Part shown: piece by piece, positions 44,773 to 54,700 of the stretch
Layout of the letters: the number at the start of each line of letters is the position of its first letter
Numbering within the stretch: position 1 is the stretch's first letter
From: Butyrivibrio sp. LC3010
Lineage (GTDB): Bacteria; Bacillota; Clostridia; Lachnospirales; Lachnospiraceae
NCBI RefSeq assembly: GCF_000424385.1
Contig: NZ_AUJU01000003.1
Span: 181,739-245,738 of the forward strand
DNA length: 64,000 nt
Direction of reading: 5' to 3'
Notes under the pieces: model-generated
Database searches by the model: none
What the model was told of the DNA's origin: nothing
The model's input: the letters and a program-made list of their open reading frames with translations, nothing else
Made by a program: the position numbers and the translations under genes

Positions 44773-46032
44773 TCAATAGAATACATGTCCGCCAATATTT
44801 ATTCCGCTTAACCCCGGAATCGGCGTTCTGAAATATACACAATTTCCTACATTTGTTGCGCCGCTCATTGCAGCATCAGCAGCCTGATAGCAGGCCTCTG
44901 TAGCACTTCCGTTGGCAAGTGCCAGAGCAAGGCGTCCGCTTCCCACAGGAGAAAACTGACCTGACTGATAAATGACTCCAACCACTGTGTCAGGATACAC
45001 AGAACTAAGTACTCTGTTAATAACAACTGCGCCGACAGCAACTTTTCCTTCATATGGTTCTGCCCCGGCCTCACAATAAATCAGATTTGCCAAAAGATAC
45101 CTGTCTCCTTCAGCAAATGTCACCTCAGATATATTTCTCCACTTTGACTTTGCAGCCAGCTTTGATAATCTGATTTCTTCTGCAAGCTTTGCTTCAAGAG
45201 CTTTAACGTCAGCATTCTGAGATTCCATCTGTGCTTCGTATTCTTTAGCCTGATCCTCATATTCTCTTGCCTGATTTTCTATGTCCTTTGCTTCAGACTC
45301 AGCATTAGAAATATTCTGTTTATATTCATTTATACTTCCACTGGTTTTACTTACAAGCCCGGATACTCTGCTCTGCTCCGCCTTAACCTCGACTTTATAT
45401 TCATCAAGCTGTGTCTTCTCTGATTGCAGTTCCTTTTCCTTGGCATCAATATTTACGCAGGTCTCTTTATATTGCTCCAGCATCTTTCTGTCATAAGCTG
45501 AAAGAGATGCAACATAATTAGTGTGATTCAAAAAGTTAGCAAAGCTTCCCACATTAGCAAGCATATCAAGAAGCATAAAGTTCTGCTTCTCATAGATAAA
45601 CATAACGCGCTTTTTCATGGCAGCGTACTGCTCATCCCTGGTAATTATTGCCTGCGCAAGCTCTTCCTGTGTAAGCGTGATCTCATCTTCCTTTTTATCA
45701 ATCTGATCCTCGAGATCAGAGAGATTACTGCTGACTTCGCTTAACTGATCATTAAGATCACTAAGCTTGTTCTCAAGGACACTCTTTTCCTTATGCATTG
45801 TAGAAATGTCCTCTTTTTTATCATCCAGCTGATCTTTGGTTTCACTTAGTTGATCCTTGGTCTCGCTTAACTGATCCTTAGTTTTACTAAGTTTGTCTTT
45901 TGCTTCTTCCAACGCTTTTTTTGTTTCTTCGGTTGCATGAACCTTAACAGGAGCGCCTCCGGCATTTATACAAAGCGTCAGCGAAAGCCCCAGCGTAAGG
46001 AGTTTTAAACCTCTTCCCCAATACCTTTTCAC
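44773..46032 (-). CDS. Secreted coiled-coil cell wall hydrolase (SleB-type)
   Basis: A 419-residue exported protein. Residues 1-34 are a signal peptide (RGLKLLTLGLSLTLCINAGG, cut after VHA). Residues 35-290 are coiled coil with heptads and a perfect repeat of KDQLSET, reminiscent of PcsB and CwlO N-terminal domains that contact FtsEX. The last 115 residues are a Hydrolase_2 (SleB) domain: LLANLIYCEAGAEPYEGKVAVGAVVINRV (in part) with catalytic Glu in CEAG, then GQFSPVGSGR and TNVGNCVYFRTP. SleB domains cut glycan strands. It precedes dCMP deaminase's downstream end with 13 bases and shares its direction. Confidence 0.85.
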   Translation of the reverse strand: MKRYWGRGLKLLTLGLSLTLCINAGGAPVKVHATEETKKALEEAKDKLSKTKDQLSETKDQLSETKDQLDDKKEDISTMHKEKSVLENKLSDLNDQLSEVSSNLSDLEDQIDKKEDEITLTQEELAQAIITRDEQYAAMKKRVMFIYEKQNFMLLDMLANVGSFANFLNHTNYVASLSAYDRKMLEQYKETCVNIDAKEKELQSEKTQLDEYKVEVKAEQSRVSGLVSKTSGSINEYKQNISNAESEAKDIENQAREYEDQAKEYEAQMESQNADVKALEAKLAEEIRLSKLAAKSKWRNISEVTFAEGDRYLLANLIYCEAGAEPYEGKVAVGAVVINRVLSSVYPDTVVGVIYQSGQFSPVGSGRLALALANGSATEACYQAADAAMSGATNVGNCVYFRTPIPGLSGINIGGHVFY

Positions 46033-46045
46033 AACACTTCCTCTA

Positions 46046-46528
46046 TCAAATCTCTATATGAATATTTTTTCCTGTTCTGCTATAGGCCGTATACTTTACT
46101 CCTGCAGCATCAAACATTTTCTTTGAAGCCCTTGTGGCTGCTGATGTGCTGTACTTATCGCTGTCATAAACAACTTCTTTTATTCCTGCCTGAATGATTG
46201 CCTTAGCACATTCATTACAAGGAAACAGCGATACATAAAGTTTTGCACCATCTAAGCTTCCGCCCCTGTAATTTAAGATTGCATTGAGCTCGCTGTGAGT
46301 AACAAAGGGGTATTTTGTTGCAAGCTCATCTTCGCCATCTCTCTCCCAGGGAAAAATATCATCATCACATCCAATAGGAAATCCATTGTAACCCATGGAC
46401 AAAATTTTATTATCCTGACTCACAATGCAGGTTCCAACCTGAGTATTGGGATCTTTGGATCTCATGGCAGCAAGCTTTGCAACACCCATGAAATACTCAT
46501 CCCAGGATATATAATCTTCTCTTTTCAT
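46046..46528 (-). CDS. Deoxycytidylate (dCMP) deaminase
   Basis: A 160-residue zinc deaminase turning dCMP into dUMP for thymidylate synthesis. I chose the ATG at 46528 (MKREDYISWDEYFMGVAKLA), with AAGGGGATGA upstream; a longer frame to 46654 has no family match and runs into a palindromic spacer. The active site is HSELNAILN (usually HAE) with the proton shuttle Glu, and FPCNECAKAIIQAGI with two zinc cysteines. The QVGTCIV and GYNGFPIGCDD segments are also conserved. It lies between rpiB and the wall hydrolase gene. Confidence 0.92.
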   Translation of the reverse strand: MKREDYISWDEYFMGVAKLAAMRSKDPNTQVGTCIVSQDNKILSMGYNGFPIGCDDDIFPWERDGEDELATKYPFVTHSELNAILNYRGGSLDGAKLYVSLFPCNECAKAIIQAGIKEVVYDSDKYSTSAATRASKKMFDAAGVKYTAYSRTGKNIHIEI

Positions 46529-46654
46529 ACTCTCATCCCCTTTCTCCTCCTCTAATAACGATAGTTTATTATCTGACATAGTCCGTTCGGATGCCAGTAC
46601 CGTTACCCACTCACTGCGTTCATGGACGGTACTAGGCTCTAATAACAAGTGCAA

Positions 46655-47092
46655 TTACTGCTCCATATCAGAAATTTCGGAGATTCTCCTTACATGTTTC
46701 TCAAGACCAGAAAACTCTGTATCAAGAAAAGTATCAACAATATCTATTGCCATATCGGGACCGATAAGTGCACCACCCATAGCCAGAACATTAGCATCAT
46801 TGTGCTCTCTTGTAAGTCTTGCAGAGTGAGGCTCACTGCAAAGTGCGCAGCGTACACCCTTTACCTTATTTGCCACAATTGAAATGCCAATTCCTGTTGT
46901 GCATATTACTATGCCTTTCTCACACTCACCGCTTGCAACAGCCTCTGCTGCTGCCTTACCAAAAATAGGATAATCGCAGGAATTTTTATCATAAGTACCA
47001 AAATCCTTGTACTCAATTCCTCTCTCCTTCAGGTGCTCGATTACTACCTGCTTAATGTCAAATCCGCCATGGTCACTTCCTAATGCTATCAT
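46655..47092 (-). CDS. rpiB: Ribose 5-phosphate isomerase B
   Basis: A 145-residue RpiB/LacAB-type isomerase linking ribulose- and ribose-5-phosphate. MIALGSDHGGFDIKQVV, the catalytic cysteine region GIVICTTGIGISIVANKVKGVRCA (in part) and the HNDANVLAMGG motif are standard. The end is at 46655 and the next gene starts about 125 bases later. PRPP synthase in this window uses its product. Confidence 0.94.
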   Translation of the reverse strand: MIALGSDHGGFDIKQVVIEHLKERGIEYKDFGTYDKNSCDYPIFGKAAAEAVASGECEKGIVICTTGIGISIVANKVKGVRCALCSEPHSARLTREHNDANVLAMGGALIGPDMAIDIVDTFLDTEFSGLEKHVRRISEISDMEQ

Positions 47093-47196
47093 TTTTTCAT
47101 CTACTCCTCTGTATTTTTATATTTCTTGAATGTAAGATAAAAAATACATTCAGGAATTATGTACTATTATATTAAAGCCTATGTTTTCCTTATAAC

Positions 47197-48255
47197 TTAA
47201 ACCTTAATAACTCTGTGTCCTGCTGCCTTTAAAAGCCTGTTCATTATCGCCTGTCCTATGCCATTCTCATCGAATGCTTCGGAAAACATACAGTCCACGT
47301 TCTCATCATCAAACTCTCTCAATATTCTGAAAAGATTTCTTGCTATCTCTTCTTCATCATCCCTGCAACCGGCACATTTTACAACATCAGCTTTGTATAA
47401 AGAAAAAGTCTCTGTTGTAGCTATAACTCCACATTTTTCTCCATTAGCGCTGTGCTGCCCGGTCTGTTCATTTATAAATGCCGTAACTGCTTCAGGCTTA
47501 CCTTCCACAATAGTCAGCTCGCCCTTAGGTGCGTAATGTCTGTATTTCATTCCCGGCGCTTTGGGCTTTACTCCGCTGGTTGCACTAAGAATTGTCTTAT
47601 CAATGCTGACACCACCAAGTATATCCTCAAGCATTTTTTGTGTGACATATCCGGGTCTTAATATCATCGGTGTATCAACAGTAAGATCAATGATCGTTGA
47701 TTCAAGTCCTATTCCTACAGAACCTCCATCAATTATCATCTCAACTCTTCCGTCAAGATCCTCAATACAGTACTTAGCTTCAGTGGGGCTTGGTCTTCCC
47801 GAGATATTGGCACTCGGTGCTGCTATATAGCCTCCCGCCTGCCTGATCAGTTCTGCAGCAATTTTATTACTTGGCATTCTTATAGCAACCGTATTCAGAC
47901 CACCTGTAGTCTCATACGGAACAGCATCCGATTTATTCATGATCATGGTAAGAGGTCCTGGCCACAGTACATCAGCAAGCTTATACGCTGCATCAGGAAT
48001 ATTATCAACTATCTTCTTTAATGACTCCATATCCGCTACATGAACTATAAGCGGATTATCAGAAGGTCTGCCCTTTGCTGCGTAAATCTTCTTTGAGGAC
48101 TCAGGATTAAGGGCATCCCCGCCAAGTCCATACACAGTTTCTGTAGGAAAAGCTACAAGTCCTCCGTTCTTAAGAATATCCCCTGCCTTCTTTAAAACAG
48201 CAAGAGCTTTATCATCTATATTATTTTCATCAATTATCTCAACTATTGTTTCCAT
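47197..48255 (-). CDS. Threonylcarbamoyl-AMP synthase, Sua5 type
   Basis: A 352-residue two-domain Sua5/YwlC protein that makes threonylcarbamoyl-AMP from threonine, bicarbonate and ATP, the first step of tRNA t6A37. The YrdC domain has GGLVAFPTETVYGLGGDAL, KIYAAKGRPSDNPLIVHV, AIRMPSNKIAA and APSANISGRPSPT. The C-terminal Sua5 domain starts at GMKYRHYAPKGELTIV, whose HYAP linker is a family mark. Its product is used by the TsaBDE system, not in this window, and t6A is then thiolated by MtaB (6151-7497). Confidence 0.93.
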   Translation of the reverse strand: METIVEIIDENNIDDKALAVLKKAGDILKNGGLVAFPTETVYGLGGDALNPESSKKIYAAKGRPSDNPLIVHVADMESLKKIVDNIPDAAYKLADVLWPGPLTMIMNKSDAVPYETTGGLNTVAIRMPSNKIAAELIRQAGGYIAAPSANISGRPSPTEAKYCIEDLDGRVEMIIDGGSVGIGLESTIIDLTVDTPMILRPGYVTQKMLEDILGGVSIDKTILSATSGVKPKAPGMKYRHYAPKGELTIVEGKPEAVTAFINEQTGQHSANGEKCGVIATTETFSLYKADVVKCAGCRDDEEEIARNLFRILREFDDENVDCMFSEAFDENGIGQAIMNRLLKAAGHRVIKV

Positions 48256-48304
48256 TTATTACTTCTTCTATATAAAACTAATTTTATTACCATTTGCTTA
48301 TGTA

Positions 48305-50017
48305 TCAGGAATTCAGGTAATTCGTAATTACATCCCAGATATCAGCAGACTCAAATCCAAGTGCCCATTCAGCTACACCTGCAATATTTGCGCTTTTCAT
48401 AACATTAAGCTTAGTCTCTATTGAGCTTGCATCCTCACTCCACAGCTGATAGAAATCACCGTTTGAAGCAGTAACCTCGCCGTAATTCTGGCAGGTCTCT
48501 TCATCCCATTTCATCTCCATACCATATTCTGAGATGATATTAGCTAGTGCGCTCATATGTATTGCTTTGCTGGAAAGCTCACCTCCGCTTGTAATCCAGA
48601 GTCTTGCATAAAAAGGTATAGCATTTACAAGCTTGTCAGCAGGTACTTCTTCAAGTGCCTTGTTTATACCATTCTGAACATATCCAATAGATGCCACTGA
48701 CCCGGCCTCTTCAGATCCGGCGTAGTGCTCATCATATCCCATTATAATAACGTAGTCAGAAATTATTCCCTGCTCCGTCAGATCATAATAATCATTAAAA
48801 TTCATTGGAACATAATTATCTATTGAAAGAATGATTTGATTCCTTCTGCATGCTACAGAAAGCTCACGCAAAAACTCCAGATAAGAATCCGCATAACTTT
48901 CACTGATAAGCTCAAAATCTACATTTATTCCTTCGAAGCCATACTCTGCCTGCTTCTGCAAAAGATTTGCGATAAGGTTGGCACGTGATGATGCCCTTGA
49001 TAATACAGCTTCTGTCTCAGGCCTGTTTTCATTATTAAAGTTGTCAACAACTGCCCATACCTGTAATCCGTTTGCATGAGCCGTCGTTATGTAGTCATTT
49101 GTAGCATAGCTTGAAATATTGCCCTCAGTATCAGAGAGTGAAAACCATGTAGGCGCTATTATATTCAGACTCTTTGCCTGTCCTATAACTCCTGAAACGG
49201 TCTCGTTACCTGCAATACCGCCAATTGGATGGAATCCAAGATTGATTTTTCCATCAGTTTTTATGGAAGTATACTCACCAAGGTCTATTTCAGCAGGTGA
49301 ACCACTTAAAATAGTAGGCCCAATGTCCTTTAGATTCTTATTCTCAACATATCCGATATGTCCCGTTGAAGAAACAACTCTGGACCATTCTTCCATCTGC
49401 TCTACAACAGTAACCTGCTCTGCTGGAACCGTAGCTACTATTTCGCTTTTTCTTCCGCCGAGCTTTCTTATAGCAATGGATTTCTTCAGAGTACCTGTCT
49501 GTACCTCAGTTCCTTTGCCAGTAAAAATCCTTATCCTTGCAGGCCCTTCATCCATATAGCTCTCAAATGACATGTCTGTATATCTTCTAAGATATTGAAC
49601 AGCCACATAAAGCTTATCTCCATCAAGCATGGATACCGTATATCCCAGGTCCTCAGCAGTGCCATCAGATGTCGTGACTGTGGTTGTGCCTATCCCAGAA
49701 GTATATATTTCATTCGGTCCTGTATAAACCAATATGCCATCAGCTTTTCCAAAGTAAAATCTATTGCTTACATATTCTTTTACCAGATCGAAATCAAGAT
49801 AGAAAGCCCCGTTAAAACAGCTTGCCTTCTCTTCCTTAAGCTCATCATCCACAAACAAAACAGCCTGGGTAGGATCTGTCAGATTATAATAATCATTTAA
49901 ATCTGCCTTCTCCCTTGAATAGGAAAAGTGCTCATATAAAATCTGACCTCCGTAAATCAGTCCAATAATTATAATAAGGGCGATTATGAAAATCACCGGT
50001 TTAATCTTTTTCTTCAT
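48305..50017 (-). CDS. Membrane-anchored GH18 family glycosidase with SH3 domain
   Basis: A 570-residue exported protein. A single membrane segment spans about residues 7-27. Residues 30-170 hold two copies of a copper-amine-oxidase-N-like or prodomain-like fold, then an SH3b-type domain (SIAIRKLGGRKSEIVATVP, WSRVVSSTGHIGYVENKNL) covers about 182-230. The GH18 domain follows (INLGFHPIGGIAG onward), with the catalytic stretch YGFEGINVDFELIS (DxxxDxDxE pattern reduced but the Glu kept), YVIIMGYDEHY and a terminal GVAEWALGFES. It resembles YdhD/SleL spore-cortex and wall N-acetylglucosaminidases, so peptidoglycan is the likely substrate. Confidence 0.85.
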   Translation of the reverse strand: MKKKIKPVIFIIALIIIIGLIYGGQILYEHFSYSREKADLNDYYNLTDPTQAVLFVDDELKEEKASCFNGAFYLDFDLVKEYVSNRFYFGKADGILVYTGPNEIYTSGIGTTTVTTSDGTAEDLGYTVSMLDGDKLYVAVQYLRRYTDMSFESYMDEGPARIRIFTGKGTEVQTGTLKKSIAIRKLGGRKSEIVATVPAEQVTVVEQMEEWSRVVSSTGHIGYVENKNLKDIGPTILSGSPAEIDLGEYTSIKTDGKINLGFHPIGGIAGNETVSGVIGQAKSLNIIAPTWFSLSDTEGNISSYATNDYITTAHANGLQVWAVVDNFNNENRPETEAVLSRASSRANLIANLLQKQAEYGFEGINVDFELISESYADSYLEFLRELSVACRRNQIILSIDNYVPMNFNDYYDLTEQGIISDYVIIMGYDEHYAGSEEAGSVASIGYVQNGINKALEEVPADKLVNAIPFYARLWITSGGELSSKAIHMSALANIISEYGMEMKWDEETCQNYGEVTASNGDFYQLWSEDASSIETKLNVMKSANIAGVAEWALGFESADIWDVITNYLNS

Positions 50018-50387
50018 TAATTGCCGACTCCTTCCAATCGCCCATTATTTTACCACAAATCCCATAACTAGTGAAATGTAGCCTTATTTTATTTTGCCAC
50101 TTGCGGCGATTACTATTTATAGACATTTTCTTTCTTCCCTGTGATGATATTATTTGGTGTCTTATTCCGGCATATCATCTCTGGCGGTGGGGCCTGCCAT
50201 TTTTATATTCCATGTATTTAAATTTTTTAACTGAAATTCTATTTTACCTAACTTCAGATTCAAAAGGAGTAATTGCTATGTTACATAAGGGTTTACCTTT
50301 GTGATAATCTCCTAAGCTGCTTTCAAAGTCTGAGTTTTGTAAAAGGGAATCAAAGAAATCAAAATAGTGAAATTCGCCGCAAACAGG

Positions 50388-50624
50388 CACTGGTGCCTCT
50401 GCTGTATCACAAACTTCATTTTTTACGCAAAATAATTCCTGCAAGTTAATTAATTGTTTGTTTGATAAGTATATAGAAATTAAAAACAGGTATTTTTTGT
50501 GATTTCTTCCGAGAAACTCGGTTGATCTTGTAAGACATTCCACAAAGACCTTGTGGAACATTTAAAATATTAAACTGTTGTGTTGCATGCCTCCTCCCTG
50601 ATACTCTTTACAGAGGCACCACGA
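50388..50624 (-). ncRNA. Candidate structured RNA gene with consensus promoter
   Basis: The predicted transcript starts near 50624 from the promoter at 50631-50659. Its 5' end holds an 11-base segment (50611-50621) that pairs perfectly with 50391-50401, closing a domain of about 230 bases. Inside are hairpins at 50537-50560 (TTCCACAAGG/TTTGTGGAA) and 50506-50520 (CCGAG/CTCGG). No conserved protein frame fits; the 105-codon minus-strand frame 50244-50561 lacks a ribosome binding site. Size and layout recall conserved Clostridia ncRNAs, but I cannot name a family. It occupies the middle of the 800-base gap 50018-50822; 50018-50240 shows nothing else of note. Confidence 0.5.
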
Positions 50625-50630
50625 GTATGT

Positions 50631-50659
50631 AATATATATCACTTCAATAACATTGTCAA
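50631..50659 (-). promoter_or_regulatory. Consensus sigma-A promoter of the RNA candidate
   Basis: On the minus strand TTGACA (50654-50659), a spacer of exactly 17 bases and TATATT (50631-50636). It points away from mecA into a region with no credible gene, so a non-coding transcript is expected. Confidence 0.72.
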
Positions 50660-50822
50660 GCCTTATTTCATTTTTTATTATTTTATGACCGGATTTTCTC
50701 TCAGAATTTTAATATAATCTACATCAACAATTTTCAAAAACTTACCGATACATCTATTGACACATGATGTTGTTTCATTTAACATTTAATAACCATAACT
50801 ATTTTTATATGGAGGGCATCGC

Positions 50823-51581
50823 ATGAAAATCGAACGCGTTAATGATTATCAGATTCGATGCACACTTACTAAGGAAGATCTTGCAAGCAGAGAGCTTAAG
50901 ATAAGCGAACTTGCATATGGAACAGATAAAGCCAAAGACCTGTTTCGCGATATGATGCAGCAGGCGAATTATCAATTTGGATTTGACGCGGAGGATATTC
51001 CGCTTATGATTGAAGCCGTTCCGATAAATTCCGAGTGCATTGTTCTTATTATAACTAAAGTAGAAGATCCGGAGGAGCTTGACACTCGTTTTGCAAACTT
51101 CTCACCATCACTGCAGAGTGAAGTTTCAGGTTCTGATCCAGGCAGTGATAATGATGAAGATGTCATGGATCTTTTCCAGCGTATTAAAAACGAATCTGCT
51201 ACTGATTCTGAGCTCATAGATCAGGTACTTGGTAATGAAAGTACACAAAAATCCAAGTTAAGCGGTACCATTGGCAAAACATCTGTTGATCCATTTTTCC
51301 TTTTCTCATTTGGTTCCATGCATGATGTAATGCAATTTGCTTCACTTAACAGAATTTCTGTGTCTGTGAGGAATACTTTATATAAGAGCGACTCTGACGG
51401 AAAAATATATCTTCTGATTCATCCCGATAATGAATCAGAAGCTACACTTCAGAAGCTCTGCACACTTTTATCAGAATATGGCAAGTCAGAGTCATCCAAT
51501 TCAATAAGTGAACAATTCCTGGATGAGCACTACACTGTAATCATTAAAGATGACGCTATTCAGAAATTATCTCAGATTTAA
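50823..51581 (+). CDS. mecA: Adaptor protein MecA
   Basis: A 252-residue MecA, which delivers substrates such as ComK or SpoIIE-related factors to the ClpCP protease. The N-terminal domain is clear: MKIERVNDYQIRCTLTKEDL, then SELAYGTDKAKDLFRDMMQQA (in part) and FGFDAEDIPLMIEAVP. A variable acidic linker (SDPGSDNDEDVMD) joins it to the ClpC-binding C-terminal domain with FSFGSMHDVMQFASL and YLLIHPDNES. RBS TGGAGGG lies upstream. A terminator follows immediately. The targets in this organism are unknown. Confidence 0.92.
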   Translation: MKIERVNDYQIRCTLTKEDLASRELKISELAYGTDKAKDLFRDMMQQANYQFGFDAEDIPLMIEAVPINSECIVLIITKVEDPEELDTRFANFSPSLQSEVSGSDPGSDNDEDVMDLFQRIKNESATDSELIDQVLGNESTQKSKLSGTIGKTSVDPFFLFSFGSMHDVMQFASLNRISVSVRNTLYKSDSDGKIYLLIHPDNESEATLQKLCTLLSEYGKSESSNSISEQFLDEHYTVIIKDDAIQKLSQI

Positions 51582-51585
51582 CACC

Positions 51586-51622
51586 AAGGACTGTGTACTA
51601 ATTAAGTGCGCGGTCCTTTTTT
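51586..51622 (+). terminator. Terminator of mecA
   Basis: AAGGACTGTG pairs with CGCGGTCCTT through ten positions including two G-U pairs, followed by TTTTTT. Confidence 0.82.
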
Positions 51623-51661
51623 ATAAAACAATAGAATATGTGCTGAAAATTCCTATTAAAT

Positions 51662-51697
51662 AAAAAAGGCTCCGGAAATTTCTTTCCGAAGCCTTTA
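51662..51697 (-). terminator. Terminator of the PFOR gene
   Basis: Stem AAAGGCTCCGGAAA/TTTCCGAAGCCTTT with one mismatch and a 4-base loop; the minus strand ends in TTTTTTA. It stands just past the nifJ stop. Confidence 0.88.
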
Positions 51698-51725
51698 ATT
51701 ATATTTTATTAGCTAATTGCTCAAA

Positions 51726-54700
51726 TTACTTTGAGTAAAGAGTAACAAGCTTGTTCAGGTAGTCGAGACGCTCCTGAGCATTCTCCTTAGACTTAGCATA
51801 CAGCTTCTGTGCTCTCTCAGGATTCTTGAGCTTGAGTGAAAGGTATCTAACCTCACCATCAAGGAAGTCCTGATACTCTTCTGTAGGAGCCTTGCTGTCA
51901 AGTGAGAACTTCTGCTCTGCAGCAGGATTGAATCTGAACATATGCCAGTATCCTGTAGCAACTGCCTTCTTCTCTTCGTCCATAACCTTGTTCATGCCGG
52001 CCTTAAGACCCTGGTTGATACAAGGAGCATAAGCGATGATAAGTGAAGGTCCCGGATAAGCCTCAGCCTCTGCAATTGCCTTAAGTGTCTGATTCATATC
52101 AGCACCCATAGCGATCTGAGCAACGTATACATAACCATAGCTCATTGCGATAGAAGCAAGATCCTTCTGCTTGATTTCCTTACCGCCTGCAGCGAACTGT
52201 GCAACAGCACCTGTAGGAGTAGCCTTAGAAGACTGTCCACCTGTATTTGAGTAAACCTCAGTGTTAACAACGAGAACGTTTACATCCTTACCGGAAGCAA
52301 GTACGTGATCGAGACCACCGAATCCGATATCGAATGCCCATCCGTCACCACCGAAGATCCACTGTGACTTCTTAGCAGCAAAGTCCTTATTCTTAACAAC
52401 ATACTTAGCAGCATCTGAGTTGTCGCCTGCAAGTGCAGCAACGAGCTCTTCTGTAGCAGCTGTGTTTGTTGCGCCATTTGTGAATGTATCGAGATACTTC
52501 TGAGCTGCATCCTTTGCAGAACCGCCAGCTGCAACGATCTCTTCTACCTTCTCCTTAATAGCGTCACGGAGTGCATTCTGTGCAAGAACCATACCGAAAC
52601 CAAACTCAGCGTTATCTTCGAACAGGGAGTTATCCCATGCAGGACCCTGACCCTTAGCATTTACTGTGTAAGGTGTTGAAGGTGAGGAGTTACCCCAGAT
52701 TGATGTACATCCTGTAGCATTAGCAACATACATTCTGTCACCAAAGAGCTGAGTAACAAGCTTAACATAAGGTGTCTCACCACAACCTGCGCAAGCTCCT
52801 GAGAACTCAAGGAGAGGCTGCTTGAACTGTGAACCTCTGATTGTTGTCTCTTTAAGCTTCTCAACAACTTCTGTCTTAACAGGAGTCTTAACAGCATAAT
52901 CGAAGTACTTCTGCTCATCCTTGTTATCAGCGATAGCGCCCATCTTAAGTGTCTCGCCAGCCTTGTTACCAACGCAGACATTAGCACATGAGCCACATCC
53001 TGTACAATCAAGTGCAGAGATAACAACTGAGAACTTGTATCCGGGAACTCCATTGAGATCCTTTGTCTGAAGTCCTTCAGGAGCATTTGCAACTTCTTCG
53101 TCTGTAAGAGCAACTGTTCTGATTGCAGCGTGAGGACAAACGAGTGAGCAGAATCCACACTCTACGCACTTTGTAGCATCCCACTTCGGAACGTTAACTG
53201 CAATACCTCTCTTCTCGAATGCAGCAGATCCACTAGGTGTAGAACCGTCAACATAAGGAAGAAGATCTGAAACCTTAAGAGTGTTACCTTCCTGAGAGTT
53301 AACCTTTGACTGAATGTTGTTAACGAAATCAACAACGTCCTTACGATCACCCTTAGCTTCTGTGAACTCAAGGCCTTCGTCCTTAGCATCTTTCCAGCTT
53401 TCAGGAATCTCAACCTTGATAAGGTTCTTCGGATCTGCACCGGCATCGATAGCATCCCAGTTCTTCTTAACAACATCTTCACCCTTACGGCCGTATGTCT
53501 TCTGAGCAGCATCCTTCATGAACTTGATTGCATCATCTTCAGGAATGATCTTTGTGATGTTGAAGAATGCAGACTGAAGGATTGTGTTAATTCTTGTAGG
53601 ACCCATACCTACTTCAACACCGATCTTAGAACCGTTCATAATGTAGAAGTTGATCTTGTGGTCATACATGAACTTCTTAACCTGTCCGGGAATCTCAGTC
53701 TCAAGCTGATCTACTGTCCAAGGGCAGTTAAGAAGGAATGAACCTCCATCAACAAGTTCCTGAACCATGTTGAACTTGCGGATGTATGAAGGATTGTGGC
53801 AAGCTACAAAGTTAGCCTTCTTGATAAGGTAAGTTGACTTGATAGGAGTCTTACCAAATCTAAGGTGAGACATCGTAACACCGCCTGACTTCTTAGAGTC
53901 ATAATCAAAGTATGCCTGAGCATACATATCTGTGTTATCACCAATGATCTTGATAGAGTTCTTGTTAGCACCAACAGTACCATCAGCACCAAGACCCCAG
54001 AACTTACAGTTTGTTGTTCCCTCAGGAGTTGTAACAAGGGGAGCACCTGCATCAAGTGAAAGATGTGTTACATCATCGTTGATACCGATTGTAAACTGCT
54101 CTTTATCTGTATTGTTGTAAACAGCAACGATCTGCTCAGGAGTTGTATCCTTAGAACCAAGACCATAACGTCCACACATTACAGGAACTGACTCAAACTT
54201 TGTGCCCTTAAGAGCTGCAATAACATCAAGAGCAAGAGGCTCACGGTAAGAACCGGGCTCCTTTGTTCTGTCAAGAACTGCAATTCTCTTAACGCTTGCA
54301 GGGATAACATCAACAAGTGCCTTAGCATCGAAAGGACGATAAAGTCTAACCTTTACAACACCGACCTTCTGACCCTGCTTTGCAAGATAATCAATAGTCT
54401 CTTCGATTGTATCGTTTACGGAACCCATAGCAATGATGATTGTCTCAGCATTAGCATCTCCGTAGTAGTTAAAGAGCTTGTAATCTGTTCCAAGCTTAGC
54501 ATTAACCTTGTCCATGTACTTCTGAACAATTGCAGGAAGCTCATCATAGCCTGTGTTGCAAGCTTCTCTTGCCTGGAAGAAGATATCAGGGTTCTGAGCT
54601 GAACCCATCTGACGAGGATGATTCGGGTTAAGAGCATTAGCCTTGAACTCATCAATTGCCTCGTGATTTACCATCTCATCGAGATCCTTGTAATCCCAAA

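Noticed and set aside
50244..50561. A 105-codon open frame on the minus strand in the mecA upstream gap
   Set aside because: No ribosome binding site at its start, odd composition, and it overlaps the hairpins of the RNA candidate. I treat it as spurious coding potential in a non-coding transcript.
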